Counted from the stretch's first letter, positions 23,961 through 33,716 are shown. The stretch is 64,000 nucleotides of DNA from Paenibacillus sp. FSL H7-0331 (GCF_001956045.1 NZ_MRTH01000033.1:1-64000), one strand, 5' to 3'. Numbers and translations: made by a program. Notes: generated by a model from the sequence alone, not told the origin.

Positions 23961-26390
23961 CTAAGGAGTATATAAAGTCTGAATATCGGCAGCACTTAAC
24001 GCGTAGTTGTAAATACGCACATCGTCAAGTAAGCCGTTCATCGTATTGGCTGCAGCATGCCCGAGTGTTAATGGAAGCGAGCTTGAGATGTCTCCGCCCG
24101 TCAGACTGTTGTTCGTTCCAGCCAATACACCATCGACATACAGCTTAAGCCCAGTGCTGCGGCTGGCAACACCCACGACGTGATGCCATTGTCCATCCGT
24201 ATAGGTTGCTGTAGTCTGCGCGACATCAGCGGTGCTGCCATAGTCAAGTAAAAATCGCAGCGTGTTATTTGCCTCGAACCTTAACCAGTAGCCGTGATTC
24301 GTATCACCCTTGTTGACGATATACTTTGTCGTGCCCGCTGCGCTTGTCTTGACCCAAGCGGAAACAGAAAAATCCTGGGTCGCCCCAAAGTCGAGATTAC
24401 CATCGGCCGGATCATTCACCATGACATAGTCGCCACTGCCGGCAAAGCTTAGTGCGCCCCCGAACTTACCGTTGGCGGTGCGGACCGCATTGACGATGGT
24501 CCCGTCATTTCCATTTCCTGTCGCATCAAGGGCAGCAGCACCAGAAGCTTCATCCAGCTTCCAATGGGCTGTCAAACCATATACGGTCTGTACCTCCTTA
24601 CTCGTCAACGCATATCCGAACAGCTTCACTTCATCAATCTGGCCGTTCATGGTGTTCGTCGAATTCGCACCGATGGTCAACGGCAGCGCATTGGAAATAT
24701 TACCTCCAGTCAGGCTGCTGTCCTGTCCAACCAGTACCCCGTCCACATAAAGCTTAAGCCCGGCAATTCGATCCGCCGTACCGATAACATGATGCCATTT
24801 CCCATCCGTATAGGTTGCCGTCGACTGTGCGGCATCATAAGTGCTGCCATAATCGAGCAGAAACTTAATCGTATTGTTAGCCTCGAACCTGAGCCAGTAG
24901 GAAGCGTTCGTATCACCCTTGTTCACCATATATTTGATCCCACCGCTGCTGTTGGTTTTCACCCATGCGGATACACTGAAATTTTGTGTGGTTCCAAAAT
25001 CGAAGGCTCCGCTCGAAGGGTCACCCAGATTCACATAATCACCGTTGCAAGCAAAGGTGAGCGATCCTCCGAATTTGCCATTGGTGTTATATACGGCATT
25101 AACTATCGTGCCGTTGTTCCCATTTCCTGTGGCATCTCCAGCAATCGACCCGGAGGTCTCGTCCAGCGGCCAGCTGCCCAGTAAGGAACGATCCCAGCGA
25201 ATGAATGAAATTATCGCACGATTCGGAACGACTGTGTTCCATTCATTGCTTGTAACCAGGCTTAGCTTCGGAGTAACTGCAGTGGTTCCAAAATTACCGA
25301 GCTGTGCTCGATTGCTCGTGATTCCCATCGCAATGCGTTCTGTGCTTTTCTTAAGGCGAAGCGTGATTGGATCAACCTCGGCCATCCATAAGGGAGCACG
25401 AAAACGAACAATATCCGTATTGGATGCGTCCTGCCGCGTATACACCAGATACAGAGCACCCTGCTGTGTGAGCCAATGCATCTGGGTATTATTGCTTCCC
25501 GTCACTGTCGTTCCGTCATCCCATTTCAGTGTAACGGCAGACTGCCAGGTCAAACCATCGCTGCTTTTCGCCAGCCGGTTCTGGGTATCATCACGGATGG
25601 TCATAAAGTATTCATTGTTGAACCGGGTAAGTGAAGGCTCGATACCGGATCGATTGCCATTGCTTCCGACATTGGCCACCGTTCCGCTTTGACTCACATA
25701 TTGAAGCGTGCTTCCGTCAAACGAAGCCTTGACTACCTGCAGCGTCCCAAGCCCATCCAGCGAATTCAGCGGCCACAATATGGAACCATCCTCTGTCATA
25801 TAGGGATAAACGCTGCCAGCATGCCCGTATACCCGAGGCCAACTGAATAAATACCAGTCGCTGCTCCACGTCGAAGACGCCGGATCATAGATAGCATAAG
25901 CCGGATAATTGTGCTTCTTGGCATAACCATGAGCGACATCGTATGATTGGGCCATACCGAAGACAATGACCTTACCGGACTGTGCATGATAGACAGGAAC
26001 CGGATCAATCAGCATACCGGAATAGCCGTCAGGAAGCACTTTCCATTGGTACTGTGGAATGGTTGTGAACGAACTCCACGTTTCCCCCAGATCGCTGCTC
26101 TTGGTGTAGGCAATATCGTAGAACACATCACTTAGATTCGGACTTTCATTCGGGTCCTTGGATACCGTACAAAGAATATCAGGTGATACTCCATTCGGTA
26201 TCGATGTGCAGCGCAGATGCGTCCACCAGAAATTATTTTGCCCGTTGTTCGTATAGATCGTTTTCTCTTCAATGGTAAAGCTGGCAGCAGTGCTGACGGA
26301 GGCAAAGCCAAGCAGCAAGCCTCCAGCAAGAAGCGTGAGTATGAGGAGGCGCAGCAGATATGGGTCTTGAATTTTCCCGCGAATATTCAT
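23961..26390 (-). CDS. Secreted sialidase-like beta-propeller protein with two LamG-type domains
   Basis: An 809-aa exported protein. The ATG at 26390 follows AAGGAG. The signal peptide runs to about residue 36 (ASVSTAA). Residues about 40-400 look like a sialidase/BNR propeller with an Asp-box (SSDLGETW) and a weaker SSDGLTW. Two tandem concanavalin-like LamG_3 domains (about 405-605 and 606-809) are close duplicates, sharing DATGNGN.GTIVNAV, WVKT, KYxVNKGDTN and LKLYVDGVL. It may cleave or bind a host or plant glycan. A cre site lies just upstream, and the gene sits beside a YesMN two-component system and a sugar ABC transporter. The catalytic residues could not be verified. Confidence 0.82.
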   Translation of the reverse strand: MNIRGKIQDPYLLRLLILTLLAGGLLLGFASVSTAASFTIEEKTIYTNNGQNNFWWTHLRCTSIPNGVSPDILCTVSKDPNESPNLSDVFYDIAYTKSSDLGETWSSFTTIPQYQWKVLPDGYSGMLIDPVPVYHAQSGKVIVFGMAQSYDVAHGYAKKHNYPAYAIYDPASSTWSSDWYLFSWPRVYGHAGSVYPYMTEDGSILWPLNSLDGLGTLQVVKASFDGSTLQYVSQSGTVANVGSNGNRSGIEPSLTRFNNEYFMTIRDDTQNRLAKSSDGLTWQSAVTLKWDDGTTVTGSNNTQMHWLTQQGALYLVYTRQDASNTDIVRFRAPLWMAEVDPITLRLKKSTERIAMGITSNRAQLGNFGTTAVTPKLSLVTSNEWNTVVPNRAIISFIRWDRSLLGSWPLDETSGSIAGDATGNGNNGTIVNAVYNTNGKFGGSLTFACNGDYVNLGDPSSGAFDFGTTQNFSVSAWVKTNSSGGIKYMVNKGDTNASYWLRFEANNTIKFLLDYGSTYDAAQSTATYTDGKWHHVIGTADRIAGLKLYVDGVLVGQDSSLTGGNISNALPLTIGANSTNTMNGQIDEVKLFGYALTSKEVQTVYGLTAHWKLDEASGAAALDATGNGNDGTIVNAVRTANGKFGGALSFAGSGDYVMVNDPADGNLDFGATQDFSVSAWVKTSAAGTTKYIVNKGDTNHGYWLRFEANNTLRFLLDYGSTADVAQTTATYTDGQWHHVVGVASRSTGLKLYVDGVLAGTNNSLTGGDISSSLPLTLGHAAANTMNGLLDDVRIYNYALSAADIQTLYTP

Positions 26391-26416
26391 GATATAATCT
26401 CCTTTTTAATCGATAA

Positions 26417-26430
26417 TAAAGCGCTTACAA
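26417..26430 (-). promoter_or_regulatory. CcpA-type cre site upstream of the sialidase-like gene
   Basis: Minus strand TTGTAAGCGCTTTA matches the cre consensus (TG-AA-CG---CA form) except for the last bases. It lies about 27 nt upstream of the start codon, so CcpA would act as a roadblock repressor in the leader. Confidence 0.6.
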
Positions 26431-26498
26431 AATATCGTCTTCTATCCCTCCTTCTCACAGTTTTAGGTATATATCCTCCTTTCCATGAGCCTGAAAGA

Positions 26499-26517
26499 GA
26501 GATGCCACTGGCATCTC
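26499..26517 (-). terminator. Hairpin after the yesMN-type operon
   Basis: A perfect 8-bp stem GAGATGCC-AGT-GGCATCTC followed on the minus strand by TCTTTC. Located 76 nt after the YesN stop. Moderate terminator quality. Confidence 0.5.
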
Positions 26518-26592
26518 CCGTAATTTCAACTCTATATTAACATGAGAGCAATGGCAGCAACATGAGACGATCTCAAGATTTGGTGGACTTGC

Positions 26593-28191
26593 TCAAGGAG
26601 CTGCCGATTGCTTTCTAAATTCACTTGGCGTAAGGCCCAGACGCTTTTTGAACAGACGGCTAAAATATTTCTCATCGGTATATCCGGTCTTCATGGCAAT
26701 CTCATAGGTTTTTAAATTGGAGCCTTTCAGCAGCTGTTTGGCCTGGTCCAGCCGTACCTCCATAATATAATCCGACATATTCACTCCCTCGACCTGTTTA
26801 AACAAAAAACTTAAGTACACGGGTGACAGGTATACTTCCTTTGCGATCGATTCCAGCGTAATGCTTAAATGATAATTATCCCTTATAAAATGCTTCGTTT
26901 TCTCTACAACCGCATTTTTCCCCGCTTTTCTCAGGTCCACAGTGATGGTGAACAAGCGCTCCAAATACAGCCAGATTTCATCCTCCAGCTGCTCCAGAGA
27001 GGCTACTTCAATAAACCGCGAGATTTGATCGGTGGTCAGTAATTCGTCTGCCGTCAGTCTCGGATGCATTTCCACCAGCACGTGAGCCGCCGAGCTCATA
27101 TTTTGCAGGGTCATTGATTTGGTCACTTGAACCGGATAATCGCGTTCCTTCAGATGGGTGACAAAGGAAGTCGTCCAGTTCCTCAGCTGCGCAGGGTTGC
27201 CAACCTTAAAAGCCAGACGCAAGTCCTCATCTATCGGGTAAAATGCAATCGACTTCTCCACAACATCAGCATGCTCCCACTCCAGATCATCGAGCCAAAT
27301 AACTTCATTAGGGCCTGTATAATACTTATACTCCAATGCCGTGCTGGCCGATTCAAAGCTGGCCTTGGCATCAATGTTGAAGCTGGTACCGATTCTGGAA
27401 ACGCCTACGGTAGCATAATAGTGAAGCGTCCTTCGCAGGTTGCCGACTAATAAAAGCAGGTCTGTTCGCAGCTGTTCTTTATCGCTCGTGGAGCCATTAA
27501 TCACAATAACAAATCGTTGATGAGCTTCATGAAAAATAAATTTGTGCTTCCAGCAGGCTAACGTTTCTTCAGCAATATTGATAATAGCAAAATTCATCAG
27601 CTGCTGATCCTCATAGCTGTAGGGCTTGGGATGATCGGGGTCCTCCTCCACCTCCAGCACGGCCAATACATAAGCCCCCTCCTTCAGCCCGATCTGTAAA
27701 AAGGCCGATTTTTCCGCAAAAGATTCTGCGTTAATTTTGGCTCCCTCCAGAAGCGATAGCATAAACCGGTATACGATGAGCGGCAAATTTTCCTTTAGCT
27801 GGTTTTTGAGCTTCTTTTCCTCTTCCCACTCACGTTTAATTTGCAGTAAAACCTTTAACAGTTGGTCAATATCCGGCGGCTTCAATAAATAGTCGGACGC
27901 ACCGAGCTTAATCGCCTTTTGTGCATAAGCAAATTCATCGTGCCCGCTCAATATGACGGCTTTGATCGGCAGGTTTCTTCTACCCACTTCCTCCAGCAGC
28001 TGCAAACCATCCATTCCCGGCATCTGACAGTCCACCAGTATCAAATCAGGTTCGTTCTTATGTATAAATTCCAAGCCTTCTTTGCCATTCTCCGCTGCTG
28101 GAAGCCAGACAAATCCATGCTCCTCCCAATTAATGAGCGCTCTAAGCGCCCGGGGCACAATTTCTTCGTCATCAATGACCATGATTTTCAT
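26593..28191 (-). CDS. YesN-type response regulator with AraC DNA-binding domain
   Basis: A 532-aa regulator. The receiver domain (1-120) has VIDDEE and phospho-acceptor Asp54 in LILVDCQMPGMDG, then Lys in YLLKPPD. A long middle region (about 140-420) follows. The C-terminal AraC double helix-turn-helix (about 430-530) contains YLSFLFKQVEGVNMSDYIMEVRLDQAKQLL and IAMKTGYTDEKYFSRLFKKRLGLTPSEFRKQ. GGAGG lies 7 nt before ATG. The gene overlaps the end of the kinase gene by 20 nt. In this family the pair activates the adjacent sugar transporter genes, here the divergent ABC operon at 30231 and perhaps the sialidase-like gene. Confidence 0.93.
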   Translation of the reverse strand: MKIMVIDDEEIVPRALRALINWEEHGFVWLPAAENGKEGLEFIHKNEPDLILVDCQMPGMDGLQLLEEVGRRNLPIKAVILSGHDEFAYAQKAIKLGASDYLLKPPDIDQLLKVLLQIKREWEEEKKLKNQLKENLPLIVYRFMLSLLEGAKINAESFAEKSAFLQIGLKEGAYVLAVLEVEEDPDHPKPYSYEDQQLMNFAIINIAEETLACWKHKFIFHEAHQRFVIVINGSTSDKEQLRTDLLLLVGNLRRTLHYYATVGVSRIGTSFNIDAKASFESASTALEYKYYTGPNEVIWLDDLEWEHADVVEKSIAFYPIDEDLRLAFKVGNPAQLRNWTTSFVTHLKERDYPVQVTKSMTLQNMSSAAHVLVEMHPRLTADELLTTDQISRFIEVASLEQLEDEIWLYLERLFTITVDLRKAGKNAVVEKTKHFIRDNYHLSITLESIAKEVYLSPVYLSFLFKQVEGVNMSDYIMEVRLDQAKQLLKGSNLKTYEIAMKTGYTDEKYFSRLFKKRLGLTPSEFRKQSAAP

Positions 28192-29971
28192 ACAATAACC
28201 TCCATTGCTCCTCGCTCTCGATCATCGGAAGACGCAGTGTCACTTTAGTTCCGACGAGCGGTTTGCTGTCAATCATAAGCTCATGCTCTGGACCAAACAT
28301 CATCCGCAGCCGTTCGTTCACATTCCGAATTCCAAAGCCCTGCTTGCCTGAGGCGGAACCGTTTAGCAGATGCTCCTTCTTGTCAGGACTCAGACCGCAG
28401 CCGTTGTCCTCGATAACCATCACAATCTGGTGGTCCACAATCCGACCTGAAATGATGAGCACACCCGGCTCGTTTTTCCGTTCGTTGAAGGCGTGTAGAA
28501 TCGCATTTTCCACAATTGGCTGCAGCAGCAATTTCATCGTCAAATATGAGCCTGCCTCAGGATCTATGTCATATTTAGGTGTAAACCGTTTTGGAAATCG
28601 CGCATGCTGGATGCTGATATAGGCTTTGATCTGGTTAATTTCCTGATCCAACGTATAGTAATCATGCCCCTTGTTCAATGACAGCCGGAACAGCTCGCTA
28701 AGTGAATGCACGACTCTTGCGGTCTGCTCATCGCCATTGATTTTGGAATTAAGAAAAATAAAATCAAGGGTGTTATATAAAAAATGAGGCTCAATCTGGG
28801 TTTGCAAGGTTTTCAGCTCGATGATCTTTTGATGCGTCTGACTTACATACACCTTTTGAATCAATTCATTCGTTTCCATCACCATCTCGTTATATTTGTG
28901 GCTCAGCATGCCAATCTCATCCTGCGAGGTGACAGCAACCTTTTGCTTGAAGTCGCCTCTTTTAAAATTATTCATCGATTTCAACAGTATTTTGATAGGA
29001 GACGTGATACTCTTGGACAATACGACCGATATCAGCCCAACGACGACCAACAAGGTTAGTGATAACAGTAGGGTCACCTTCAATAGGATGCCATGCTGCT
29101 TGTGAATCACCTCTAGCGGTATAAAGCTGACAATATTCCATTCATACGGCTCGATGATGGTGCTGGAAACAAAATAATCCTTGCCCCCGATCGTGTAGCT
29201 TTCGGAGTGGTCCTTTTGAAATACCTTTTCCTTGAGCTTCAGGTCTTCAGTCAGCCTTTTTTTCAGAGCTGCATCCTCATGCTTGCTTGTAACCAGGTTA
29301 TAATTATTGTCAAAAATAAAAATGTTTGCGGAATTGACGATTTCGATATCTTTAATGATCTCTCCAATAGAATCACGATTAACACCCATGAAAAGCATCC
29401 CCAAGCTTTTATCATGGTCATAGGAATCGACAATTTTGCGGCCTACCATAATTTCATTGTAGCTGTGCCCAAAGGTAAAAAGCGAAGTACCGGAAAAGGT
29501 CCAGTAGGCACGCCCATCTCTGGCCGCGGTAGCGACATACAAGGGCTGATCCATCACCTCGGTATAAGGAATAACCTGGCGAAAATATTCGCTGAAGTCC
29601 CGGTACAGGAAGCCGTTCTCACCATAAATCACGAGGAAGGTCACATATTTTTTGGCGATTTTGATGTTTTCCAGATAATCAAAGCTGGCTCCTTCCTTTG
29701 CTGTCAGTGATTGGGACGCTTTGTCGCCGAGGACATGCTGCAGGCTTTCGTTATTCGTAATGTAGGAAGTGATATCCCCCGCATCATCCAGCATCAGCTT
29801 AATATTGTTGCCAATCAGCTTCATCGTTTGTGACTGATTACGGACGGACTCCTCCTCCAGAAAACGAGTCGCCATTGTATAGGAAAAGTATCCCAATGTA
29901 ATTAAAGGGATCAAAACGAGCAGCAAGAAATACACGAACAGCTTGACCTGCAGACGTTTGAAAATGAACAT
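28172..29971 (-). CDS. YesM-type sensor histidine kinase
   Basis: A 599-aa membrane kinase. The ATG at 29971 follows GGGAGG by 9 nt; the frame to 30025 has no ribosome site. It has a first membrane helix (VYFLLLVLIPLITLGYFSYT), a Cache-like extracytoplasmic domain (about 35-280), a second helix (LLLSLTLLVVVGLISVVL), HAMP (ITSPIKILLKSMNNFKRGDF), a His_kinase domain with the phospho-His in QIEPHFLYNTLDF, and an ATPase domain with VENAILHAF and EDNGCGL. It probably senses a sugar, possibly through the divergent binding protein. Co-translated with the YesN-type regulator. Confidence 0.93.
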   Translation of the reverse strand: MFIFKRLQVKLFVYFLLLVLIPLITLGYFSYTMATRFLEEESVRNQSQTMKLIGNNIKLMLDDAGDITSYITNNESLQHVLGDKASQSLTAKEGASFDYLENIKIAKKYVTFLVIYGENGFLYRDFSEYFRQVIPYTEVMDQPLYVATAARDGRAYWTFSGTSLFTFGHSYNEIMVGRKIVDSYDHDKSLGMLFMGVNRDSIGEIIKDIEIVNSANIFIFDNNYNLVTSKHEDAALKKRLTEDLKLKEKVFQKDHSESYTIGGKDYFVSSTIIEPYEWNIVSFIPLEVIHKQHGILLKVTLLLSLTLLVVVGLISVVLSKSITSPIKILLKSMNNFKRGDFKQKVAVTSQDEIGMLSHKYNEMVMETNELIQKVYVSQTHQKIIELKTLQTQIEPHFLYNTLDFIFLNSKINGDEQTARVVHSLSELFRLSLNKGHDYYTLDQEINQIKAYISIQHARFPKRFTPKYDIDPEAGSYLTMKLLLQPIVENAILHAFNERKNEPGVLIISGRIVDHQIVMVIEDNGCGLSPDKKEHLLNGSASGKQGFGIRNVNERLRMMFGPEHELMIDSKPLVGTKVTLRLPMIESEEQWRLLYENHGH

Positions 29972-30159
29972 AACCGGATGCCTCCCCGAAGCCGACTTAC
30001 TATAAACGGTAAGAGTGTATGCCAAATGGCAGCCTACTGCTGAGCAGGCGGATGTTTCTCTCCATTCAATCTAACAGAAGGTGCTTTTAGTGTTCAAGGA
30101 TTATTCGTCGATTGTGGATTTTCCCTTTATAAAGTCCACCAAACCTTTATTTTGTCACA

Positions 30160-30188
30160 TTGTTGCAGATCGTTCAGGCAGATAAGAT
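30160..30188 (+). promoter_or_regulatory. Candidate promoter of the sugar ABC operon
   Basis: TTGTTG (30160-30165), a 17-bp spacer, TAAGAT (30183-30188). The weak -35 fits dependence on the YesN-type activator. Confidence 0.4.
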
Positions 30189-30230
30189 AGACAGTGTAGA
30201 AATTGAGAATGACCACAGGGAGGGTTAACC

Positions 30231-31601
30231 ATGAATCAGAATTTGAACAAATGGAACCGAGGATCGATCCGGACAGGTGCAGCCGCAATGGCGCTTACGC
30301 TAGCACTTACGGGGTGCGGGGACAGTAAGGCTCCTGCTGCAGCAACCGATAAAACAGCAAAACCGCAGGCGAGTGAAATCGATTGGAAAACGGTAAAAGC
30401 GGATATTCGCTTTGTGTTCCCAGGTACTTCAGAGGCGGAAAAAGAGCTTGCCGAGCAATTCAAGACAAAAATGAAAGAGAAATACCCGAACGTCAATATC
30501 GAGTACATGTACTTGTCCTGGACGGATATGGAGAAAAAGCTGGCTGTCATGATCAGCTCCGGGGATAGTCCCGATATTACACAAACCCAGGATGTAACGA
30601 ACCTCGTGCAGCTTGGCGGATTGGAGGATCTCACACCTTACTTTCAAAAGCAAGGCGTGCAGCTGAAGAAGGAGGATTTCCTTCCGGGGACGATGGAATA
30701 TGCCCAGCAGGATGGCAAGCTGTATGCGGTACCGAATCTCGCGAACTCCTTCACGTTGGTTGTCAATGAGAAGATGCTGAATGAGGCTGGCATGAAGCTC
30801 GATGAGCTGAAAACGTGGGCAGATGTGGAAAAAGCAGCCAAGCAGATGACCAAGGATGGCAAATACGGCTTTGGCTACCCGCTCGGTGTGCCCCGTTTTG
30901 CATTCCGTGTTCCGTTCACGGCCGCTTACAGCAACGATCTGGTGCTTAACGATACGACCGAGGCGAGCAAGAAAAAGTATCTGGAGACGCTGGAGCATTT
31001 CAAAAATCTCGAAGCTTACCAGCCCAAATCACATATCACCTGGGGTTATCCGGAAATGTTCCGCGCCTTCAGTAATGGTGAGGTCGGGATGATCGCAGCG
31101 GGAACGTATTTTACGGCAAATGTGTACAGCATCAATCCTGATATTGTCAAGGTTTCACGGGCAATCGCTTATCCGAAGGGTCCTTCCGGCACGAAAGCCA
31201 AAGCTCCGGTATCCAACGTAGGTGTCGCGATGTTCAAGGGCAGCAAAAATAAAGATGTGGCCTGGAAGCTGATGGAGGAGTGGTCCTCACAGGAATATAA
31301 CAGTACGCAGGCTGCTGTCGTTAACGTAACCGCTTTAAAAAGCACAAACCTCGACGAAATCGTCAAAAAAGCAGAAAAGGCTTACCCGAAAGCAATCGAG
31401 GGCCACAAAGTGCTGCTTAAGGATTTTAACGAATTACTGGCAACGTCCGGCGTACCGATGGATAAAATCCCCGGCCAAAGCGAGATGGAAACCGTCTTTC
31501 AGGAGCAGATCGTCAAGATGCTGACCGGTAAAAGCACAACAGAGGAAGCCTATAAAGGGATCAAGGAAGGCATTGACAAAATCAAGGATAAATTTAAATA
31601 G
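30231..31601 (+). CDS. ABC sugar transporter, substrate-binding lipoprotein
   Basis: A 456-aa extracellular binding protein (family 1 solute-binding). The signal peptide ends in the lipobox LTLALTGC, so Cys28 would be lipidated. Family features include FVFPGTSEAEKELAEQF, SSGDSPDITQTQDV, GKLYAVPNL, NEKMLNEAGM and MFRAFSNGEVGMIAAG. The ATG follows GGGAGGG. It is the first gene of an operon with two permeases and is divergent from the YesMN-type genes. The substrate is probably an oligosaccharide; which one is not readable. Confidence 0.94.
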   Translation: MNQNLNKWNRGSIRTGAAAMALTLALTGCGDSKAPAAATDKTAKPQASEIDWKTVKADIRFVFPGTSEAEKELAEQFKTKMKEKYPNVNIEYMYLSWTDMEKKLAVMISSGDSPDITQTQDVTNLVQLGGLEDLTPYFQKQGVQLKKEDFLPGTMEYAQQDGKLYAVPNLANSFTLVVNEKMLNEAGMKLDELKTWADVEKAAKQMTKDGKYGFGYPLGVPRFAFRVPFTAAYSNDLVLNDTTEASKKKYLETLEHFKNLEAYQPKSHITWGYPEMFRAFSNGEVGMIAAGTYFTANVYSINPDIVKVSRAIAYPKGPSGTKAKAPVSNVGVAMFKGSKNKDVAWKLMEEWSSQEYNSTQAAVVNVTALKSTNLDEIVKKAEKAYPKAIEGHKVLLKDFNELLATSGVPMDKIPGQSEMETVFQEQIVKMLTGKSTTEEAYKGIKEGIDKIKDKFK

Positions 31602-31629
31602 AGCTTGGACGGAATGGATGTGAAGAGAA

Positions 31630-32574
31630 ATGTCGAAAATACTGGAATTTAGAGAAGCGGCTCCACAGGAAATTTTCCGTAGGGGCCGATGGAAATCTTT
31701 TGTTCACGCTTATGGCTTCGGTTATGTATTGCTAGCGCCTGTCGTACTGTACCTGATCGCTTTTCAATTTTATCCGTTGTTTGAAACGATCCGACTGAGC
31801 TTCTACGATTACTCGCTGATTTCGGGCAAACCGATGACATTTGCAGGCTTCGGAAATTACAAGGAATTACTGACCAATGACAAAGCCTTTTGGCGAATTT
31901 TCATTAACAGTCTCGTATGGGTTATCGGCTCTACGGCACTGCAATTTCTGATTGCCATCCCGGCTGCTTTGATTCTATTCTCCAAAATCCGTGGGCGCGG
32001 TTTATGGAGGGGGCTGATGATGGTACCCTGGGTATCCCCTGTGGTCATTATCGGCATCGTATGGAAATGGATATATGACGGTCATTACGGGTTATTCAAT
32101 TACTATTTAAAAAGTCTGCATCTGATCCAGGACGATGTCATCTGGCTCGGCCACGATACACTGGTTTGGCCCGCTCTTCTGCTCACCTCTGCTTGGAAGG
32201 GATTCCCATACATCGCACTGATGCTTATTTCAGGACTTACAGGAATTTCCAAGGAAATGCTGGAGGCTGCCCATGTGGATGGAGCTACAGCCTGGCAGCG
32301 ATTCACCCGCATTACACTGCCACTGCTCAAGCCGATCATGTATGTCACCGGACTGGTCAGCCTTGTGTCCTCGTGGACGAAATTCGAGATGATTTGGGCG
32401 CTGACCGGCGGTGGACCAGGCTATGCCACCAGCATACTGCCGACCTACCTGTATACGAACTCTTTTGTATATTTTGATTTGGGTAAAGGCTCAGCCATTG
32501 CATCCTTGTCCATGCTGCTCGTCATCATCATTGTTATGCTTTATTCTCGGCTGTTCGGCCGAAATATGGACTAG
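31630..32574 (+). CDS. ABC sugar transporter permease (MalF/UgpA type)
   Basis: A 314-aa inner-membrane permease with six helices, beginning GYVLLAPVVLYLIAFQFYPLFETIRLSFYDY. The cytoplasmic EAA loop that contacts the ATPase reads EMLEAAHVDGATAWQRFTRITLPLLKP. Typical ends are TGGGPGYATSILPTYLY. It is 28 nt after the binding protein gene. No ATPase gene is in the operon, so a shared MsmX-type ATPase encoded elsewhere must energise it. Confidence 0.94.
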   Translation: MSKILEFREAAPQEIFRRGRWKSFVHAYGFGYVLLAPVVLYLIAFQFYPLFETIRLSFYDYSLISGKPMTFAGFGNYKELLTNDKAFWRIFINSLVWVIGSTALQFLIAIPAALILFSKIRGRGLWRGLMMVPWVSPVVIIGIVWKWIYDGHYGLFNYYLKSLHLIQDDVIWLGHDTLVWPALLLTSAWKGFPYIALMLISGLTGISKEMLEAAHVDGATAWQRFTRITLPLLKPIMYVTGLVSLVSSWTKFEMIWALTGGGPGYATSILPTYLYTNSFVYFDLGKGSAIASLSMLLVIIIVMLYSRLFGRNMD

Positions 32575-32586
32575 GAGGGGCTGAAC

Positions 32587-33426
32587 CTGAAAGAATCCGC
32601 TGTACACCACATATCCAAATACATCTGGCTGCTGCTATTGATGGCTTTTACTCTGCTGCCCTTTTTCTGGCTGATCGATACGACGTTCAAAAAAGATACC
32701 GAAATGTTCGCCACTGTCCCTACATGGTGGATACAAGAGCCTACGTGGCAGCATTACCTGTGGGCGCTGCACGATAAGGGTCTGCAGCTAACCCGACTCC
32801 TTATGAATTCCATTATTGTTTGTGCAATTACTGCTTTCATTACCGGCTTTATTGCTTGCATCAGCGGTTATGGACTGGCGAGGTATAAGGTCCCCGGTAT
32901 CGGACTCGTCGTTATTCTAATCGTACTGGCGCAAATGATCCAGGGGCCGCTTATCATGATTCCATGGTACAAGATGGCTTCCGCCTTTTCTCTATTAAAC
33001 ACGAAATCGATTCTGGTGCTTATCTATGGTACATTGACGATCCCGGTCGGGGTTTGGATCATGAGCGGCTTTTTCAAAACGATCCCTATCGAGCTGGAGG
33101 AAGCTGCCTACATGGACGGGGCCGGAAAGCTGAAAACACTATTCACCGTGATCATTCCTCTGGCGCTGCCAGGACTTGTAGCCATCAGCCTGTATGCGTT
33201 CATTCTTGGCTGGAACGATTACCAGTACGCGTTGATTTTGACCAACTCGATTTCAGCCAAGACGGTTCAGGTCGGGATCGCTGAGCTGATGGAAAGCATG
33301 GGCTCCACGAATTGGGGCGGACTGATGGCAAGCGGCGTCATCGTGATATTGCCGATCATCCTGATCTTTGCTTTGATCCAGAGATTCCTGATTGAAGGCA
33401 TGACAGCCGGAAGTGTTAAGGGATAA
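32587..33426 (+). CDS. ABC sugar transporter permease (MalG/UgpE type), apparent CTG start
   Basis: A 279-aa permease with six helices. The EAA loop is ELEEAAYMDGAGKLKTLFTVIIPLALPGL and the protein ends in QRFLIEGMTAGSVKG, as expected. The first ATG/TTG codons (32638-32643) are about 60 nt after the only ribosome site, AGGAGG at 32574-32579, and would remove the N-terminal segment before helix 1. An in-frame CTG at 32587 lies 7-8 nt after AGGAGG and gives KESAVHHISKYIWLLLLMAF, which is the usual N-terminus. I infer CTG initiation. The stop of the first permease overlaps this ribosome site. Confidence 0.88.
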   Translation: MKESAVHHISKYIWLLLLMAFTLLPFFWLIDTTFKKDTEMFATVPTWWIQEPTWQHYLWALHDKGLQLTRLLMNSIIVCAITAFITGFIACISGYGLARYKVPGIGLVVILIVLAQMIQGPLIMIPWYKMASAFSLLNTKSILVLIYGTLTIPVGVWIMSGFFKTIPIELEEAAYMDGAGKLKTLFTVIIPLALPGLVAISLYAFILGWNDYQYALILTNSISAKTVQVGIAELMESMGSTNWGGLMASGVIVILPIILIFALIQRFLIEGMTAGSVKG

Positions 33427-33460
33427 CCGACGATATCTTGCAGATACCTAGTTGATACCT

Positions 33461-33703
33461 TTACATCCGTAACGCCACATAGCCCATAATCAACGTTAAT
33501 ACAGCCAAGATGATCACAATATATATGAGCTTCCTTACCGACCTGTTGTTTTTCCTTTTATCGGCCTCTACATGAAGCACCTTCTGGACCGCATCAGCCA
33601 TCAGATTAAATTTTTCTTCTGTTGTGTGAATGACGATTCCACCACAATGAGAGCAAAGTCGCTTAAACTCCGTTTGTTGAGAGCAGTGAGGGCACTCGAC
33701 CAT
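33461..33703 (-). CDS. Small zinc-ribbon membrane protein
   Basis: An 80-aa protein. The N-terminal zinc ribbon has two CxxC pairs (VECPHC and RLCSHC), followed by a charged linker and one C-terminal membrane helix (LIYIVIILAVLTLIMGYVAL). The ATG at 33703 follows AAGGTGG. No family name is recognised. Similar ribbon-plus-anchor proteins are common in Bacillota and generally uncharacterised. It follows the aminotransferase gene but a terminator separates them. Confidence 0.75.
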   Translation of the reverse strand: MVECPHCSQQTEFKRLCSHCGGIVIHTTEEKFNLMADAVQKVLHVEADKRKNNRSVRKLIYIVIILAVLTLIMGYVALRM

Positions 33704-33716
33704 AATTTGTGACCAC

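Noticed and set aside
29972..30025. Longer YesM start at 30025
   Set aside because: The extension has no ribosome site, while GGGAGG lies 9 nt before ATG 29971, just ahead of the first membrane helix.
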